NCBI GenBank assembly: GCA_040403535.1
Contig: JBBAKL010000012.1
Coordinates: 1 to 64,000 of the forward strand
DNA length: 64,000 bases
Reading direction: 5' to 3'
DNA from: JAHEYG01 sp040403535
GTDB taxonomy: Bacteria; Bacteroidota; Bacteroidia; B-17B0; Aurantibacillaceae
In this document: positions 51,902 through 61,552 of the stretch, in pieces
Numbering within the stretch: the stretch's first letter is position 1
Layout: each line of letters opens with the position of its first letter
Program-made: the position numbers and the translations under genes
Notes under the pieces: model-generated
Told to the model about the DNA's origin: nothing
Seen by the model: the letters and a program-made list of their open reading frames with translations, nothing else
Database searches by the model: none

Positions 51902-52696
51902 TTAGATTTTTTCAGCAATTACCGAGTAAACCATAGGTGTCAAATTGCCAAAATGCTTAATAATAAATTTTCCGGGTTCAATTTCGCTAGTATGACTGAA
52001 GCAATTGTAGGGTGAATAATTGTATTCTTTAAAAAGATTAATTCTTAAACCCGATTTTAATAAGGCTTGCATAACTTCACTAAGGCTGTGATTCCAGCTG
52101 ATACTTTGGGTAACTATTGGCGCAGTTTTATCAGCATACGTGCCACTTTCCGATTCAATAATAGCAGAATCCTTAAAATAACTGTAGCTAACTTTTGTAA
52201 AATCATTATCAAACATCCAAACCACAGGATGAAATTCAACAAATACCAATTTACCTCCGGGTTTTAAAAAGTGCTGAATTACATTTGCCCATCGGTCCAT
52301 ATCCGGCAGCCAGCCAATAACCCCATAGGATGTATAAACGATGTCAAATTTTTCACTTAGTAAATCCGGTAACTCATATATATCGCTGCATATAAACCGC
52401 GCATGAAGGTTTAGCTGGTGATTTAATTCTTTTGCTTTTTCAATGGCAACTTCACTAAAATCGACTCCGGTAACCTGGGCGCCCATTCTGGCCAGACACA
52501 AACTGTCTTGCCCAAAGTGGCATTGTAAATGCAAAACGGATTTTTCATTTAGATCCTCGAGTAAATCCAATTCAATTTGATTCAATACACTTTTGCCCTT
52601 AAGGAATGATTCCACATCATAAAAATCTGATTTTACGTGATGAACTGTTCTTTCATTCCATAGTTTTTTATTGATGGTGATATAATCCTCTTCCAT
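51902..52696 (-). CDS. Class I SAM-dependent methyltransferase
   Basis: A Rossmann-fold methyltransferase of 264 residues. Motif I reads VLHLQCHFGQDSLCLA, where the usual GxGxG is replaced by QCHFGQ, a variant seen in a recognised bacterial subgroup. VTGVDFSEVAIEKA is motif II, ICSDIYELP motif III, and YGVIGWLPD follows. The substrate is unknown. It overlaps the YdeI-like gene by one base (TAATG), which in turn overlaps the serine hydrolase gene, so all three are cotranscribed. Confidence 0.87.
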   Translation of the reverse strand: MEEDYITINKKLWNERTVHHVKSDFYDVESFLKGKSVLNQIELDLLEDLNEKSVLHLQCHFGQDSLCLARMGAQVTGVDFSEVAIEKAKELNHQLNLHARFICSDIYELPDLLSEKFDIVYTSYGVIGWLPDMDRWANVIQHFLKPGGKLVFVEFHPVVWMFDNDFTKVSYSYFKDSAIIESESGTYADKTAPIVTQSISWNHSLSEVMQALLKSGLRINLFKEYNYSPYNCFSHTSEIEPGKFIIKHFGNLTPMVYSVIAEKI

Positions 52697-53313
52697 TATT
52701 TTTCGTATTTGTGATGTTGCGATTTTCCTTCACTCAACATAGCAATTGCTTTACGAATACGGCTAATACGGGTTTCTTCTTTTTTAGCACTGCTGATCCA
52801 TTCAATATATTCTTTACGATGCGAAAAGCTGAAGTTTTCAAATGCAATCAATGCTTTTTTGTTTTTCTTAAGTGCCGCAATAAAATATTCGGGTACCACC
52901 AACGCTTTTTTGTTTTCTTCGCTTGTTTTTTTAGACAGTTTAGTTCCCTTATTGATTAGCCTCAAGGCTTCCTTAATATACATTTTTAAAACCGTATCCG
53001 AGGGAAGGTCTTTCAATGAAGTTATTTTTCCGAGATGACCCATTCCGTTATTTTCGCTGGCCGAGGAAAGTATTTTTTTTGAATCGTTCATTTTTGAAGC
53101 CAGCCAAAATCCAAAGGCACAATGTTTTTTAAACGCAGCCATACTGCATAAAATACTTCCCTTATACATGAAGTGTGGAAAATTCCACTTCATATCTTCC
53201 TCAACATCGGGGAACACTTCATGAACCAAGGCCGTTAAATGCCAAAGGATAGGTTGTGAAAATTCGGCTGATTTGTTAATGTATAACTCAACGCGCTTAT
53301 CTCTGTTTGCCAT
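52696..53313 (-). CDS. DUF1801 / YdeI (OmdA)-family protein
   Basis: The N-terminal part (about 15-110) fits DUF1801 (MKWNFPHFMYKGSILCSMAAFKK), and the C-terminal part (about 140-200) has the YdeI/OmpD-associated motif SHRKEYIEWISSAKKEETR. Proteins of this type are soluble and were linked to bacteriocin or peptide resistance in enterobacteria; the mechanism is unclear. It is the middle gene of a three-gene overlapping operon. Confidence 0.85.
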   Translation of the reverse strand: MANRDKRVELYINKSAEFSQPILWHLTALVHEVFPDVEEDMKWNFPHFMYKGSILCSMAAFKKHCAFGFWLASKMNDSKKILSSASENNGMGHLGKITSLKDLPSDTVLKMYIKEALRLINKGTKLSKKTSEENKKALVVPEYFIAALKKNKKALIAFENFSFSHRKEYIEWISSAKKEETRISRIRKAIAMLSEGKSQHHKYEK

Positions 53314-54749
53314 TATTGTAATAGTTTTAAAATTCCTAAGGCAATTTGATCACATGGATTGCCGGTATTACTTAGCACAACAACTCCTACATTTTTACTT
53401 TTTATAAAACCACAAAAGCTTGAGAATCCACCCGTAAGTCCGTTGTGCCAAATCATTTCATTGCTTTTTTTGGTGGTAAACAAGTGCCATCCCATTGCAA
53501 TGTTATTATTACCATCATTAAAAGTGGATTGATGAGAAAGTTTAATACAGGGTAGGGTTTCTTCCAGATTTGCTTTCACATAATTGATAATGTCCTTGGT
53601 GGTCGACCGTAAGCCTCCTGCACCCTCCAGTGCTACAAATCCCCAATAAGGTGTTTCATATCCATCGGAAGTATATCCGGATGCAAATCGTTTCGCCTGT
53701 TCAGGATTTAAACTGATTTTTGTATCGGTCATAAGTAAGGGCTTGCAAATAAACGAGTCTGTCATTTGCTCATAACTTAGGTTGTAAATTTTTTCTAAGA
53801 TCATTCCTAGTAATCCCATTCCCAGGTTGGAATATTCGTTTTTTACCCCCGGAAAAGTGTCGGGTTTAAATTTACTTACATAATCTAAGACCATTTTTTT
53901 ATTATATGCCGCGTAAGGGTTTAATGGATTTGTATTGGGTTGTTGCATTAAATCGTAAGGTACTCGGTGTAGCCGCGAGCTATGATTGGCTAAATGTATT
54001 AATTCTATGTTTTTACCTCTGAATGTGAGATTGGCATATTGTTCGCCTAAATGTTTTTTAACCGGGTCGTTAGCCGAAACTTTTTTATCGGTAATCGCTT
54101 TAGCCAGTAAAATTCCGGTAAAAGTTTTGCTAACCGATCCAATTTCATAGATCGTTAAATTGGAGGGTAATTGATTACTTCCTTTTTTTATTTGTCCGTA
54201 ATTATAATACTTTATTTGTCCGTTATTGTATATAGCTAAACTTAATCCGCAGTTATTAGGATTTCTCATATACACATTTACTATTGAATCAACTTTTAAA
54301 TCCCATACGTCGGATTTAGGATTATCGGAATTGATACTGCTGCTTTTTAATTCGGTAACTTCAGGTAAGTTTTCCTTGTACGGCATCCATTGCATACCGC
54401 TTATTTTTTCATTTAATGCACAGGTAAGGTAAAGTTCAAGTGTGCCATTTTTACCGTTAGCCTTGTAAAGGTAATATTCGTTTCGGGTTTCGGTAAACGT
54501 TAAACCGCTTAGTTCGCCGTAAACATCAAATAGGTTAAATTTAAAAAAATCAGCCAGTTCTTTTTCGCTGATTGATTTCTGGTAGTCTTTATCTAATAAT
54601 TTATAAATTTCTTTATAGTTCTTAGCGTTGTATTCTTTTAAAAGAATGGATGAAACTTTATCGTGAATTTCTTTTGACGCTATCTGATTGAAGGCATTAA
54701 GCGTAGCAAGGCATAAAATAAAAGCGGATATTAATCGTTTAATAAACAT
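53313..54749 (-). CDS. Exported class C beta-lactamase-fold serine hydrolase
   Basis: A signal peptide (about 1-22), a DUF3887-like domain (about 28-125) and a penicillin-binding/class C fold (about 150-478). The catalytic Ser205-x-x-Lys208 is in GSVSKTF, the Tyr motif is EYSNLGMG, and the third motif is HNGLTGG. Such hydrolases may cut D-peptides, esters or beta-lactams; drug resistance is not implied. Translation of the next gene is coupled by a one-base overlap. It is divergent from the beta-barrel protein. Confidence 0.88.
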   Translation of the reverse strand: MFIKRLISAFILCLATLNAFNQIASKEIHDKVSSILLKEYNAKNYKEIYKLLDKDYQKSISEKELADFFKFNLFDVYGELSGLTFTETRNEYYLYKANGKNGTLELYLTCALNEKISGMQWMPYKENLPEVTELKSSSINSDNPKSDVWDLKVDSIVNVYMRNPNNCGLSLAIYNNGQIKYYNYGQIKKGSNQLPSNLTIYEIGSVSKTFTGILLAKAITDKKVSANDPVKKHLGEQYANLTFRGKNIELIHLANHSSRLHRVPYDLMQQPNTNPLNPYAAYNKKMVLDYVSKFKPDTFPGVKNEYSNLGMGLLGMILEKIYNLSYEQMTDSFICKPLLMTDTKISLNPEQAKRFASGYTSDGYETPYWGFVALEGAGGLRSTTKDIINYVKANLEETLPCIKLSHQSTFNDGNNNIAMGWHLFTTKKSNEMIWHNGLTGGFSSFCGFIKSKNVGVVVLSNTGNPCDQIALGILKLLQ

Positions 54750-54832
54750 GGTATATAAAGTTATGGTTTTAAGCTCAAAAAATGATGATTTTATGACCTA
54801 TTTTGTCAATAATTGAGTAATTTTAAACTTGT

Positions 54833-55519
54833 ATGTTTAACAGGCTTACTTTTTCGTTACTTTTTATAATCCTTTTTACTTCTGCTTTTATGGCACAGAG
54901 TGAAAAGAAATTACTGCCGCGGGTTGCGATTCGAGGTTTTGTTACTATTCCCAGAAGCATTTCAAGTGAAGCTTACCGTACCAGTTTTAATGGGTTATAC
55001 GATGGCGGATTAAACATTACCACAAGGGTATTTGATAATTTTTGCATAGGTCTGGGTTACGGTAACGCGCTATTTACCACAACCACTCAATTCAGAGATC
55101 AGTTTGGCCGTAACATCAATACACGTCAGCAAATTCATAATGGGGTTTTAAGTTTCTATTATGATAAGATGACCGGTGAAAAATCATTTGCCGCCTTCAG
55201 CTTGAGCAGCGGCTTGAGTTATAATAAGTATACAGGTGTTATTGCTAAGGCTGATAGTTTATATAAAAACATTCCAACCGATTATGTTTGTGGTTTTATT
55301 AAACCGGAGGTTAGCATTAATTTTTTGGTTGAAGAAAATTTCGCATTCAGCATTCATCTAAATTACACCATGGCACTTTATACTTTTGATCCTAAGGTTG
55401 CCCGATTGGATGAGTATTTAAATTATAAAGAGTACAAAAATAAAACCAACATAGGATGGATTTCCTTCGGGTTTGGTTTTTATTATGGATTTAAACGTAA
55501 AACAAAAGCAGCTGCTTAA
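54833..55519 (+). CDS. Putative outer-membrane beta-barrel protein
   Basis: A signal peptide (residues 1-21, ending FMAQ) is followed by about 205 residues of alternating strands with an aromatic-rich C-terminal end (ISFGFGFYYGFKRKTKAAA), as in small porin-like barrels. Function unknown. It starts the receptor operon; the TonB receptor follows after 14 nt. A TAATTTTA 7 nt before the ATG may be a -7 element. Confidence 0.7.
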   Translation: MFNRLTFSLLFIILFTSAFMAQSEKKLLPRVAIRGFVTIPRSISSEAYRTSFNGLYDGGLNITTRVFDNFCIGLGYGNALFTTTTQFRDQFGRNINTRQQIHNGVLSFYYDKMTGEKSFAAFSLSSGLSYNKYTGVIAKADSLYKNIPTDYVCGFIKPEVSINFLVEENFAFSIHLNYTMALYTFDPKVARLDEYLNYKEYKNKTNIGWISFGFGFYYGFKRKTKAAA

Positions 55520-55533
55520 TTGTATTATTAAAG

Positions 55534-58005
55534 TTGAAAACATCTTTTAAAATACTGTTTCTTTTTTTAAGCATCTTTTTAAATATAACGGCACAAAACT
55601 CGGGTAATGTTACTCAAAAATATTCTTTAAGCGGTTACGTAAAAGACAAATCTAACGGCGAGAATTCACCGGGCGCTACGATTTCTATTCAGGAGCTCAA
55701 CCAGGCTACTACCGCTAATATGTATGGCTTTTATTCGATTACAGTTCCGAAAGGCGAATACACAGTAGTGTTTTCTTTTTTAGGATATGAGTCGTACACC
55801 CAAAAAATAAAGATGGAAAAGAACGTTTCCTTAAACGTAAATTTAAATCCGTCTGAAAATGAATTAGGGGAGGTGGAAATCAGTACTGATAAACCCGATC
55901 ATAATATTTCATCATCCCAAATGAGTGCCGTTAATCTCGACATGACCGAGATTAAAAAGATTCCGGCATTTATGGGTGAAGTTGATGTTTTAAAAACCAT
56001 TCAATTAATTCCCGGGGTAAAATCAGCCGGTGATGGTAATTCGGGTTTTTACGTAAGAGGCGGAGGGCCTGATCAAAATTTGATTTTACTCGATGAGGCT
56101 ACAGTATATAACGCCTCGCATTTAATGGGATTTTTCTCGGTGTTTAACGGCGACGCCATTAAGAATGTTAATCTGATTAAAGGCGGTATGCCGGCTCAAT
56201 ATGGCGGGCGGCTATCGTCTGTTTTAGACATTTCCATGAAGGATGGTAACAACCAGGCTTTTCACGCAACGGGCGGTATAGGCGTAATTGCTTCACGGCT
56301 TACGGTTGAAGGTCCGATTAAAAAGGATGTTTCATCCTTTATGTTAAGCGCCAGAAGAACTTACATTGATGTATTATCAAAACCGTTTTTTGAACCCGGT
56401 TCACCGTTTGCCGGTACTACTTATTACTTCTATGACATTAACGCTAAATTCAATTATAAATTTTCGGATAAAGACCGCTTGTATTTTAGCGCCTATTTTG
56501 GTAGAGATATATTTCAGTTTAATGATACCGAGGCCGAATTCAAAACCCGTATTCCATGGGGAAATGCTACTGCTTGTTTAAGATGGAATCATTTATTCAG
56601 CACGAAGTTGTTTTCCAATGCTTCGCTTATTTATAGCGATTATGATTTTGCCTTTGGCGCACAACAGGAAAATTTTGAAATGACAATTAAGTCGGGTATA
56701 CGTGACTGGAATTTTAAATACGATGTAAACTACTTTCCTAATCCGAGGCATAATGTGAAGGTTGGTTTGAACTATATTTTTCATACGTTTATTCCAACCA
56801 GCGTTTCCGCTAAACAAGGCAGTACAACATTTGATTTAGGTAAAATCATCAAATTGTATTCTCACGACGCGGCTATTTATGCGGGCGATGATTGGGATAT
56901 TACCGAAAAACTGAAATTAAATTACGGATTACGCTTTAGCTACTTCCAGCAATTTGGACCCTTTACCAGATATATTAAAGATCAAATTGGTCAACCTGCC
57001 GATACTGTTATTTATAAGGATATGGATAAGGTGGTAGATTATTATGGTATTGAGCCGCGCCTTTCATTACGCTATGCTATTAATAAATCATTATCATTAA
57101 AAGCATCGTACACACACAATAACCAATACATACATTTGGCAACTTTATCTTCAGTTAGTTTACCAACAGATGTGTGGATGCCATCTACTGAAGTGATTAA
57201 GCCTCAAATTTCCGATCAGTACGCATTGGGTATTTTCAAAAACTTTAAGGATAATGAATATGAAACATCAATAGAAGCATATTACAAAACAATGGACAAC
57301 CAGGTGGATTATAAAGAAGGTGCAACACCTGGGGATAATGTTTCCGATAATCCAGATAACGCATTTACGTATGGTAAAGGCTGGGCTTACGGTGCCGAAT
57401 TTTTTGTAAAAAAGCGTACCGGAAAATTTACCGGTTGGATAGGTTATACTTTGTCTTGGACATGGCGACAATTTTCTGAGATTAATCTTGGCGAAGCTTA
57501 TTTGGCTAAATATGACAGAAGACACGATGCGTCTTTGGTGTTAACCTATGATTATAGTAAACAGTGGAATTTCGGATTAGTTTGGGTTTATGGAACAGGA
57601 AACAGAGGTACTTTGCCAAATGGATTCTTTTTGTATGAAGGAAGTATTAGTAATGATTATGGTAAACGTAATTCCTACGAGTTTCCCCCTTATCATAGGA
57701 TGGATTTAAATATCACGTTTACACCCGATAGACAAAAGCATTTGCTGCGTAAGCGCGAACGTATAGAGAAACGTTATAAACGTAAAGGAAAAGATATCAA
57801 TGAAATTGTTTTGCCTAAAAAATGGTTGAAGAATTACGAGAGCAGTTATACATTGAGTATTTTTAACGCCTACAATCGTTATAATCCGTACTTTATATAT
57901 TTCAGTAAACAAGGTGATTTTTTACAAGGCGATTTAAAGGTGGTTGCAAAGCAAGTGTCTTTGTTCCCGATTTTACCAAGTGTAACCTGGAATTTTAAAT
58001 TTTAA
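55534..58005 (+). CDS. TonB-dependent outer-membrane receptor with carboxypeptidase-regulatory-like domain
   Basis: A signal peptide (1-21), a carboxypeptidase-regulatory-like beta-sandwich (about 28-115, YSLSGYVKDKSNGENSPGAT), a plug (about 125-235, PGVKSAGDGNSGFYVRGG and PDQNLILLDEATVYN) and a 22-stranded barrel ending SVTWNFKF. It imports a large ligand across the outer membrane using TonB energy. The start is TTG at 55534 because the signal peptide follows directly and no ATG is near. It is paired with a DUF4249 lipoprotein 1 nt downstream rather than a SusD, pointing to a non-glycan or unknown ligand. Confidence 0.93.
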   Translation: MKTSFKILFLFLSIFLNITAQNSGNVTQKYSLSGYVKDKSNGENSPGATISIQELNQATTANMYGFYSITVPKGEYTVVFSFLGYESYTQKIKMEKNVSLNVNLNPSENELGEVEISTDKPDHNISSSQMSAVNLDMTEIKKIPAFMGEVDVLKTIQLIPGVKSAGDGNSGFYVRGGGPDQNLILLDEATVYNASHLMGFFSVFNGDAIKNVNLIKGGMPAQYGGRLSSVLDISMKDGNNQAFHATGGIGVIASRLTVEGPIKKDVSSFMLSARRTYIDVLSKPFFEPGSPFAGTTYYFYDINAKFNYKFSDKDRLYFSAYFGRDIFQFNDTEAEFKTRIPWGNATACLRWNHLFSTKLFSNASLIYSDYDFAFGAQQENFEMTIKSGIRDWNFKYDVNYFPNPRHNVKVGLNYIFHTFIPTSVSAKQGSTTFDLGKIIKLYSHDAAIYAGDDWDITEKLKLNYGLRFSYFQQFGPFTRYIKDQIGQPADTVIYKDMDKVVDYYGIEPRLSLRYAINKSLSLKASYTHNNQYIHLATLSSVSLPTDVWMPSTEVIKPQISDQYALGIFKNFKDNEYETSIEAYYKTMDNQVDYKEGATPGDNVSDNPDNAFTYGKGWAYGAEFFVKKRTGKFTGWIGYTLSWTWRQFSEINLGEAYLAKYDRRHDASLVLTYDYSKQWNFGLVWVYGTGNRGTLPNGFFLYEGSISNDYGKRNSYEFPPYHRMDLNITFTPDRQKHLLRKRERIEKRYKRKGKDINEIVLPKKWLKNYESSYTLSIFNAYNRYNPYFIYFSKQGDFLQGDLKVVAKQVSLFPILPSVTWNFKF

Positions 58006-58006
58006 A

Positions 58007-58873
58007 ATGAAAAAAGTATTTAAATATGGCTTTTTAACGTTGATGTTGTTGCAACTGATAACATCTTGTAGAAAAGACATCAATGTGAAATTGCCCGAAT
58101 ACGAGCAAAAGCTGGTTGTGGAGGCAAGTATCGAAACCAATGGCTATGCTACGGTTTTGTTATCGTATTCAATTCCGTTTTTCGAAAATTATGACTTTTC
58201 AAATCCAACTCAGAGTTTTGTGAAGGGTGCAAAAGTTGTAGTAAGCGATGGGATAATCAGTGATACATTAATGGAACTAGATCCCAATAACGGTTATATT
58301 TATGTAGGTACTAAATTAAAAGGACAGGATGGTAAAACCTACTACTTAACGATTTATGATAAGGGAAAAACCTATACTGCTAATACATTTATTCATCCGC
58401 CGGTAGCATTAGATAGTATTTATTTTAAAGGCGAGCGCGATAGTTTAGGTTTTATTTGGGCTCATTTAACAGAACCCGCTGCATCAAATAATTATTATCG
58501 ATTTTTTGCCAAGCGCTATCCAAAAGATATGTTTTACGCAGCTCCTTTTGCTTCTGTTTTTGACGATAAGTTTGTAAACGGAAAAGATTTTCATTTCGCG
58601 TTTGAGCGCGGTGCACAGCCTAATGCTATACAGGATAATAAAGATGATCCTGAGAGAGGTTTTTATAAAAGAGGTGATACCGTAATTGTAAAATTCTGCA
58701 CAATTGGTAAAACCGAATTTGATTTTTGGAATACTTATTATTTAAACAAACAAAGTAATGGAAATCCGTTTTCAGCTCCTACCAATATAAAAAGTTCGGT
58801 TAGCGGAGCGGCGGCTTTAGGTGGCTTCTTTGGATATTCACCAAGTTTTGATACATTAGTTATACCAAAATAA
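58007..58873 (+). CDS. DUF4249 lipoprotein, partner of the TonB receptor
   Basis: A lipoprotein signal (LITSC, Cys21) precedes a beta-rich domain of about 265 residues typical of DUF4249, a family almost always encoded after a TonB-dependent receptor in Bacteroidota. LVVEASIETNGYATVLLS near the N-terminus is characteristic. It may act as a surface-exposed lid or ligand-binding subunit in the way SusD does for SusC; this is inferred from gene order. It lies 1 nt after the receptor stop. Confidence 0.85.
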   Translation: MKKVFKYGFLTLMLLQLITSCRKDINVKLPEYEQKLVVEASIETNGYATVLLSYSIPFFENYDFSNPTQSFVKGAKVVVSDGIISDTLMELDPNNGYIYVGTKLKGQDGKTYYLTIYDKGKTYTANTFIHPPVALDSIYFKGERDSLGFIWAHLTEPAASNNYYRFFAKRYPKDMFYAAPFASVFDDKFVNGKDFHFAFERGAQPNAIQDNKDDPERGFYKRGDTVIVKFCTIGKTEFDFWNTYYLNKQSNGNPFSAPTNIKSSVSGAAALGGFFGYSPSFDTLVIPK

Positions 58874-58962
58874 GTTTTAGTGCTGATGGTTGTGCTGTTT
58901 GTTTTTAGGTCTTCATTTTTAATAAATTAAACACCAAATATTGAAATATTAAATAATAAGCA

Positions 58963-60084
58963 ATGAGCAACGTCTTTAATGAGAAAACAGCAGAAGTAGG
59001 TAACTTTATAAAGTGTAAAGACTGTGGTGCTAATCTTAAGTATTTGCCGGGAACAGAACATCTTAATTGTGAGTATTGCGGTGCGAAAAATGATATCCAT
59101 GATAGCGCACCCGCTGAAGTTACACTGGTTGAAAATGATTTTGAGAGCTTTTTAAATGAGCAGGCTCATAAAGAAGATAAAAAGGAAGTAAGCACAGTTA
59201 AGTGTGAAAATTGTGGTGCCGCTACAACCTTAGGTCAGAATATTACCTCCGGTAATTGTCCTTATTGCGATACACCTTTGGTTATTAAAAACGCCACTAC
59301 CAGCAGTATTATTAAACCAAGTTATTTATTGCCATTTAAAATAGAACGCAAAGGTGCCAATGATTGTTTTGTAAAATGGGTAGGAGGATTGTGGTTCGCT
59401 CCAAATAAATTAAAAGAATATGCTCAGCATAGTGCTGAAAAGCTAAACGGTATTTATATGCCGTACTGGACCTACGACACTAACACAGTTAGTGCCTATA
59501 GCGGAATGCGTGGTGATTATTATTACGTAACCGAAAGCTATACCGACTCCAACGGAAAGCGCCATACCCGTCAGGTTCGTAAAACCAGATGGACACCGGC
59601 CGGTGGTACTGTTTATAATAAGTTTGATGATGTTTTAATAGTGGCCTCTCATTCATTACCCGAAAAACTGGCTCACGATTTAGAACCTTGGGATTTGCAT
59701 GCCTTGGCTGCATTTAATGATAAATACCTTAGTGGTTTTGTAACCGAAAGTTATCAGGTTGATTTAAAATCTGGTTTCGAAAAAGCAAAAGGCCGGATGG
59801 ATGGACCAATCAGGGAAAGTATAAGAAGAGACATTGGAGGAGATGAACAGCAGATTATTACTTTAAATAATAATTATAACGACATAAAATTTAAGCATAT
59901 ATTATTACCGGTTTGGTTAAGCGCCTACCGATATAATAATAAAGTGTATCGGTTTATGATTAATGCCAGAACGGGCGAAGTTCAGGGTGAAAGACCTTAC
60001 AGTGCAGCGAAAATTATTTTATTGGTACTAGGTATTATTACCATTGGAGTAGGCATCTGGTATTTTTCTACTCAACATCAATAG
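58963..60084 (+). CDS. Double zinc-ribbon protein with a C-terminal membrane helix
   Basis: Two zinc ribbons occupy the N-terminal part: C-x2-C...C-x2-C in CKDCGAN/CEYCGAKN (residues about 18-42) and CENCGAA/CPYCDTP (about 79-102). A middle domain of about 200 residues has a YMPYWTYD motif, and one transmembrane helix (about 348-368) ends the protein. Similar proteins are annotated loosely as zinc-ribbon or primosomal-protein-like, but no helicase domain is present here. The soluble part probably faces the cytoplasm. Function unknown. Confidence 0.78.
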   Translation: MSNVFNEKTAEVGNFIKCKDCGANLKYLPGTEHLNCEYCGAKNDIHDSAPAEVTLVENDFESFLNEQAHKEDKKEVSTVKCENCGAATTLGQNITSGNCPYCDTPLVIKNATTSSIIKPSYLLPFKIERKGANDCFVKWVGGLWFAPNKLKEYAQHSAEKLNGIYMPYWTYDTNTVSAYSGMRGDYYYVTESYTDSNGKRHTRQVRKTRWTPAGGTVYNKFDDVLIVASHSLPEKLAHDLEPWDLHALAAFNDKYLSGFVTESYQVDLKSGFEKAKGRMDGPIRESIRRDIGGDEQQIITLNNNYNDIKFKHILLPVWLSAYRYNNKVYRFMINARTGEVQGERPYSAAKIILLVLGIITIGVGIWYFSTQHQ

Positions 60085-60124
60085 CCCAAAATCTAAACTG
60101 TTTTTTAAAGTAAATAGAACAAAT

Positions 60125-61546
60125 TTACTTTCCTCTTCCCTGAATTACAATCATTACGGTGTGTACTAGAATTTTAAAATCGAGCAGCAAGCTCATGTTT
60201 TCGATATAAAGGATATCAAACTTTAAGCGATCAATCATCTGGTCAACATTTTCTGCGTAACCGTATTTTACTTGTCCCCAAGATGTAATGCCCGGTCTCA
60301 CTTTGTGTAAATGTTTGTAATGTGGCGCACGTTGAACAATCTGATCAATAAAAAACTGACGTTCAGGTCGCGGCCCAACTAAACTCATATCGCCAATCAA
60401 TACATTTAAAAACTGAGGCATTTCGTCCAGTCGCACTTTGCGTAAGAAACGGCCCACTTTGGTAACACGGGGATCGTTTTCGCTTGATAATGCAGGCCCC
60501 ATTTTTTCAGCATCGCAGAACATGGTGCGGAATTTATAGATATAAAAAGGGCGTCCGTGAATACCGACACGAACCTGCTTGAAAAACGCCGGACCTTTAG
60601 AGGAGAACTTTACTAATAAAATTAAAATAAAGTATATCCAGCTAAAACAAATAAGAACGATTAACGAAACCATTACATCAATAAATCGCTTTACTGCAAT
60701 TTGCCAGTCAGGAATAATTTGGTTCTTTATTTCAATTAATGGTGTTCCGAAAATCGAATTCATTTTTACCTGACCGGATAAGATATCATACATATCAGGT
60801 ATTATTTTAATTACCACCCCCAGGTCACTTAATTCATTAACTATCTCTTTTAGGTATTCGTGTTCAAAGGTTTCAAGCGCGATTATGACTTCCTCGATAT
60901 TATTATTAATGATAATGTTTTTAATATCATGGTATTCGCCAAGATGAGGTAATTGCTTTTTTAAAACTTCGGAATACCCATTTTTTCCCTCAATATGCAC
61001 AAAGCCAATAAATGTATTTCCAATTCCTTTTTTAAGTGAATTGATTTCATTTAACGTGCTAAGTGCTCGTTCGTTACTTCCAATAATAGCAGTACGAAAG
61101 CCAAAACTTCTGTTGGCAATCCGATAATTGGTAATACTGGATAAAATTAATCGAAAGGTAGCTGTAAGTGTGAAGTGAAGTGTAAGTAATACAAAGTAAA
61201 GTTTGTAATAGTATTTGTAATTGGTAACGTAATCATCTAACAGTAACACAAAGAAAAGTACGGTTACACCGAGTAATGAAACAGCCAGCGTTTGTACAAA
61301 TTCGTTAATCCGTGAACGACGTAAAACGTTATTATATGTTCCTACCAGATAGTAAAAAAGTAACCAGCTAAGCGGAATAATAAAGATGCTTTTATAAAAT
61401 TGTGAATCAAATAGAACATCAGGAATACTTCCGATTTTTAAAGGATCGATAAAGTTTTTACGGTAGATATAAAATGCAATCCATGCTGTGGCAGCCGAAA
61501 AGAAATCGAATAAAACATATTTTATAGTATGTACGGTTTTATTCAT
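60125..61546 (-). CDS. Undecaprenyl-phosphate sugar phosphotransferase (WcaJ-like priming enzyme)
   Basis: Four N-terminal transmembrane helices, a CoA-binding-like Rossmann domain (about 140-260) and a C-terminal catalytic domain (about 285-473). The catalytic part has GPAFFKQVRVGIHGRPF, YKFRTM, LRKVRLDEMPQFLNVL, GDMSLVGPRPE and RPGITSWGQV, all typical of polyprenyl glycosylphosphotransferases. It places the first sugar phosphate on undecaprenyl phosphate and so starts repeat-unit synthesis. It probably primes the polysaccharide encoded at 35.9-44 kb, which lacks such an enzyme, although other loci may use it. Confidence 0.94.
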   Translation of the reverse strand: MNKTVHTIKYVLFDFFSAATAWIAFYIYRKNFIDPLKIGSIPDVLFDSQFYKSIFIIPLSWLLFYYLVGTYNNVLRRSRINEFVQTLAVSLLGVTVLFFVLLLDDYVTNYKYYYKLYFVLLTLHFTLTATFRLILSSITNYRIANRSFGFRTAIIGSNERALSTLNEINSLKKGIGNTFIGFVHIEGKNGYSEVLKKQLPHLGEYHDIKNIIINNNIEEVIIALETFEHEYLKEIVNELSDLGVVIKIIPDMYDILSGQVKMNSIFGTPLIEIKNQIIPDWQIAVKRFIDVMVSLIVLICFSWIYFILILLVKFSSKGPAFFKQVRVGIHGRPFYIYKFRTMFCDAEKMGPALSSENDPRVTKVGRFLRKVRLDEMPQFLNVLIGDMSLVGPRPERQFFIDQIVQRAPHYKHLHKVRPGITSWGQVKYGYAENVDQMIDRLKFDILYIENMSLLLDFKILVHTVMIVIQGRGK

Positions 61547-61552
61547 GCGTTC

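Noticed and set aside
53313..54749. Annotating an antibiotic-resistance beta-lactamase
   Set aside because: The fold is shared by many D-peptidases and esterases, and the extra DUF3887-like domain argues for a housekeeping hydrolase.
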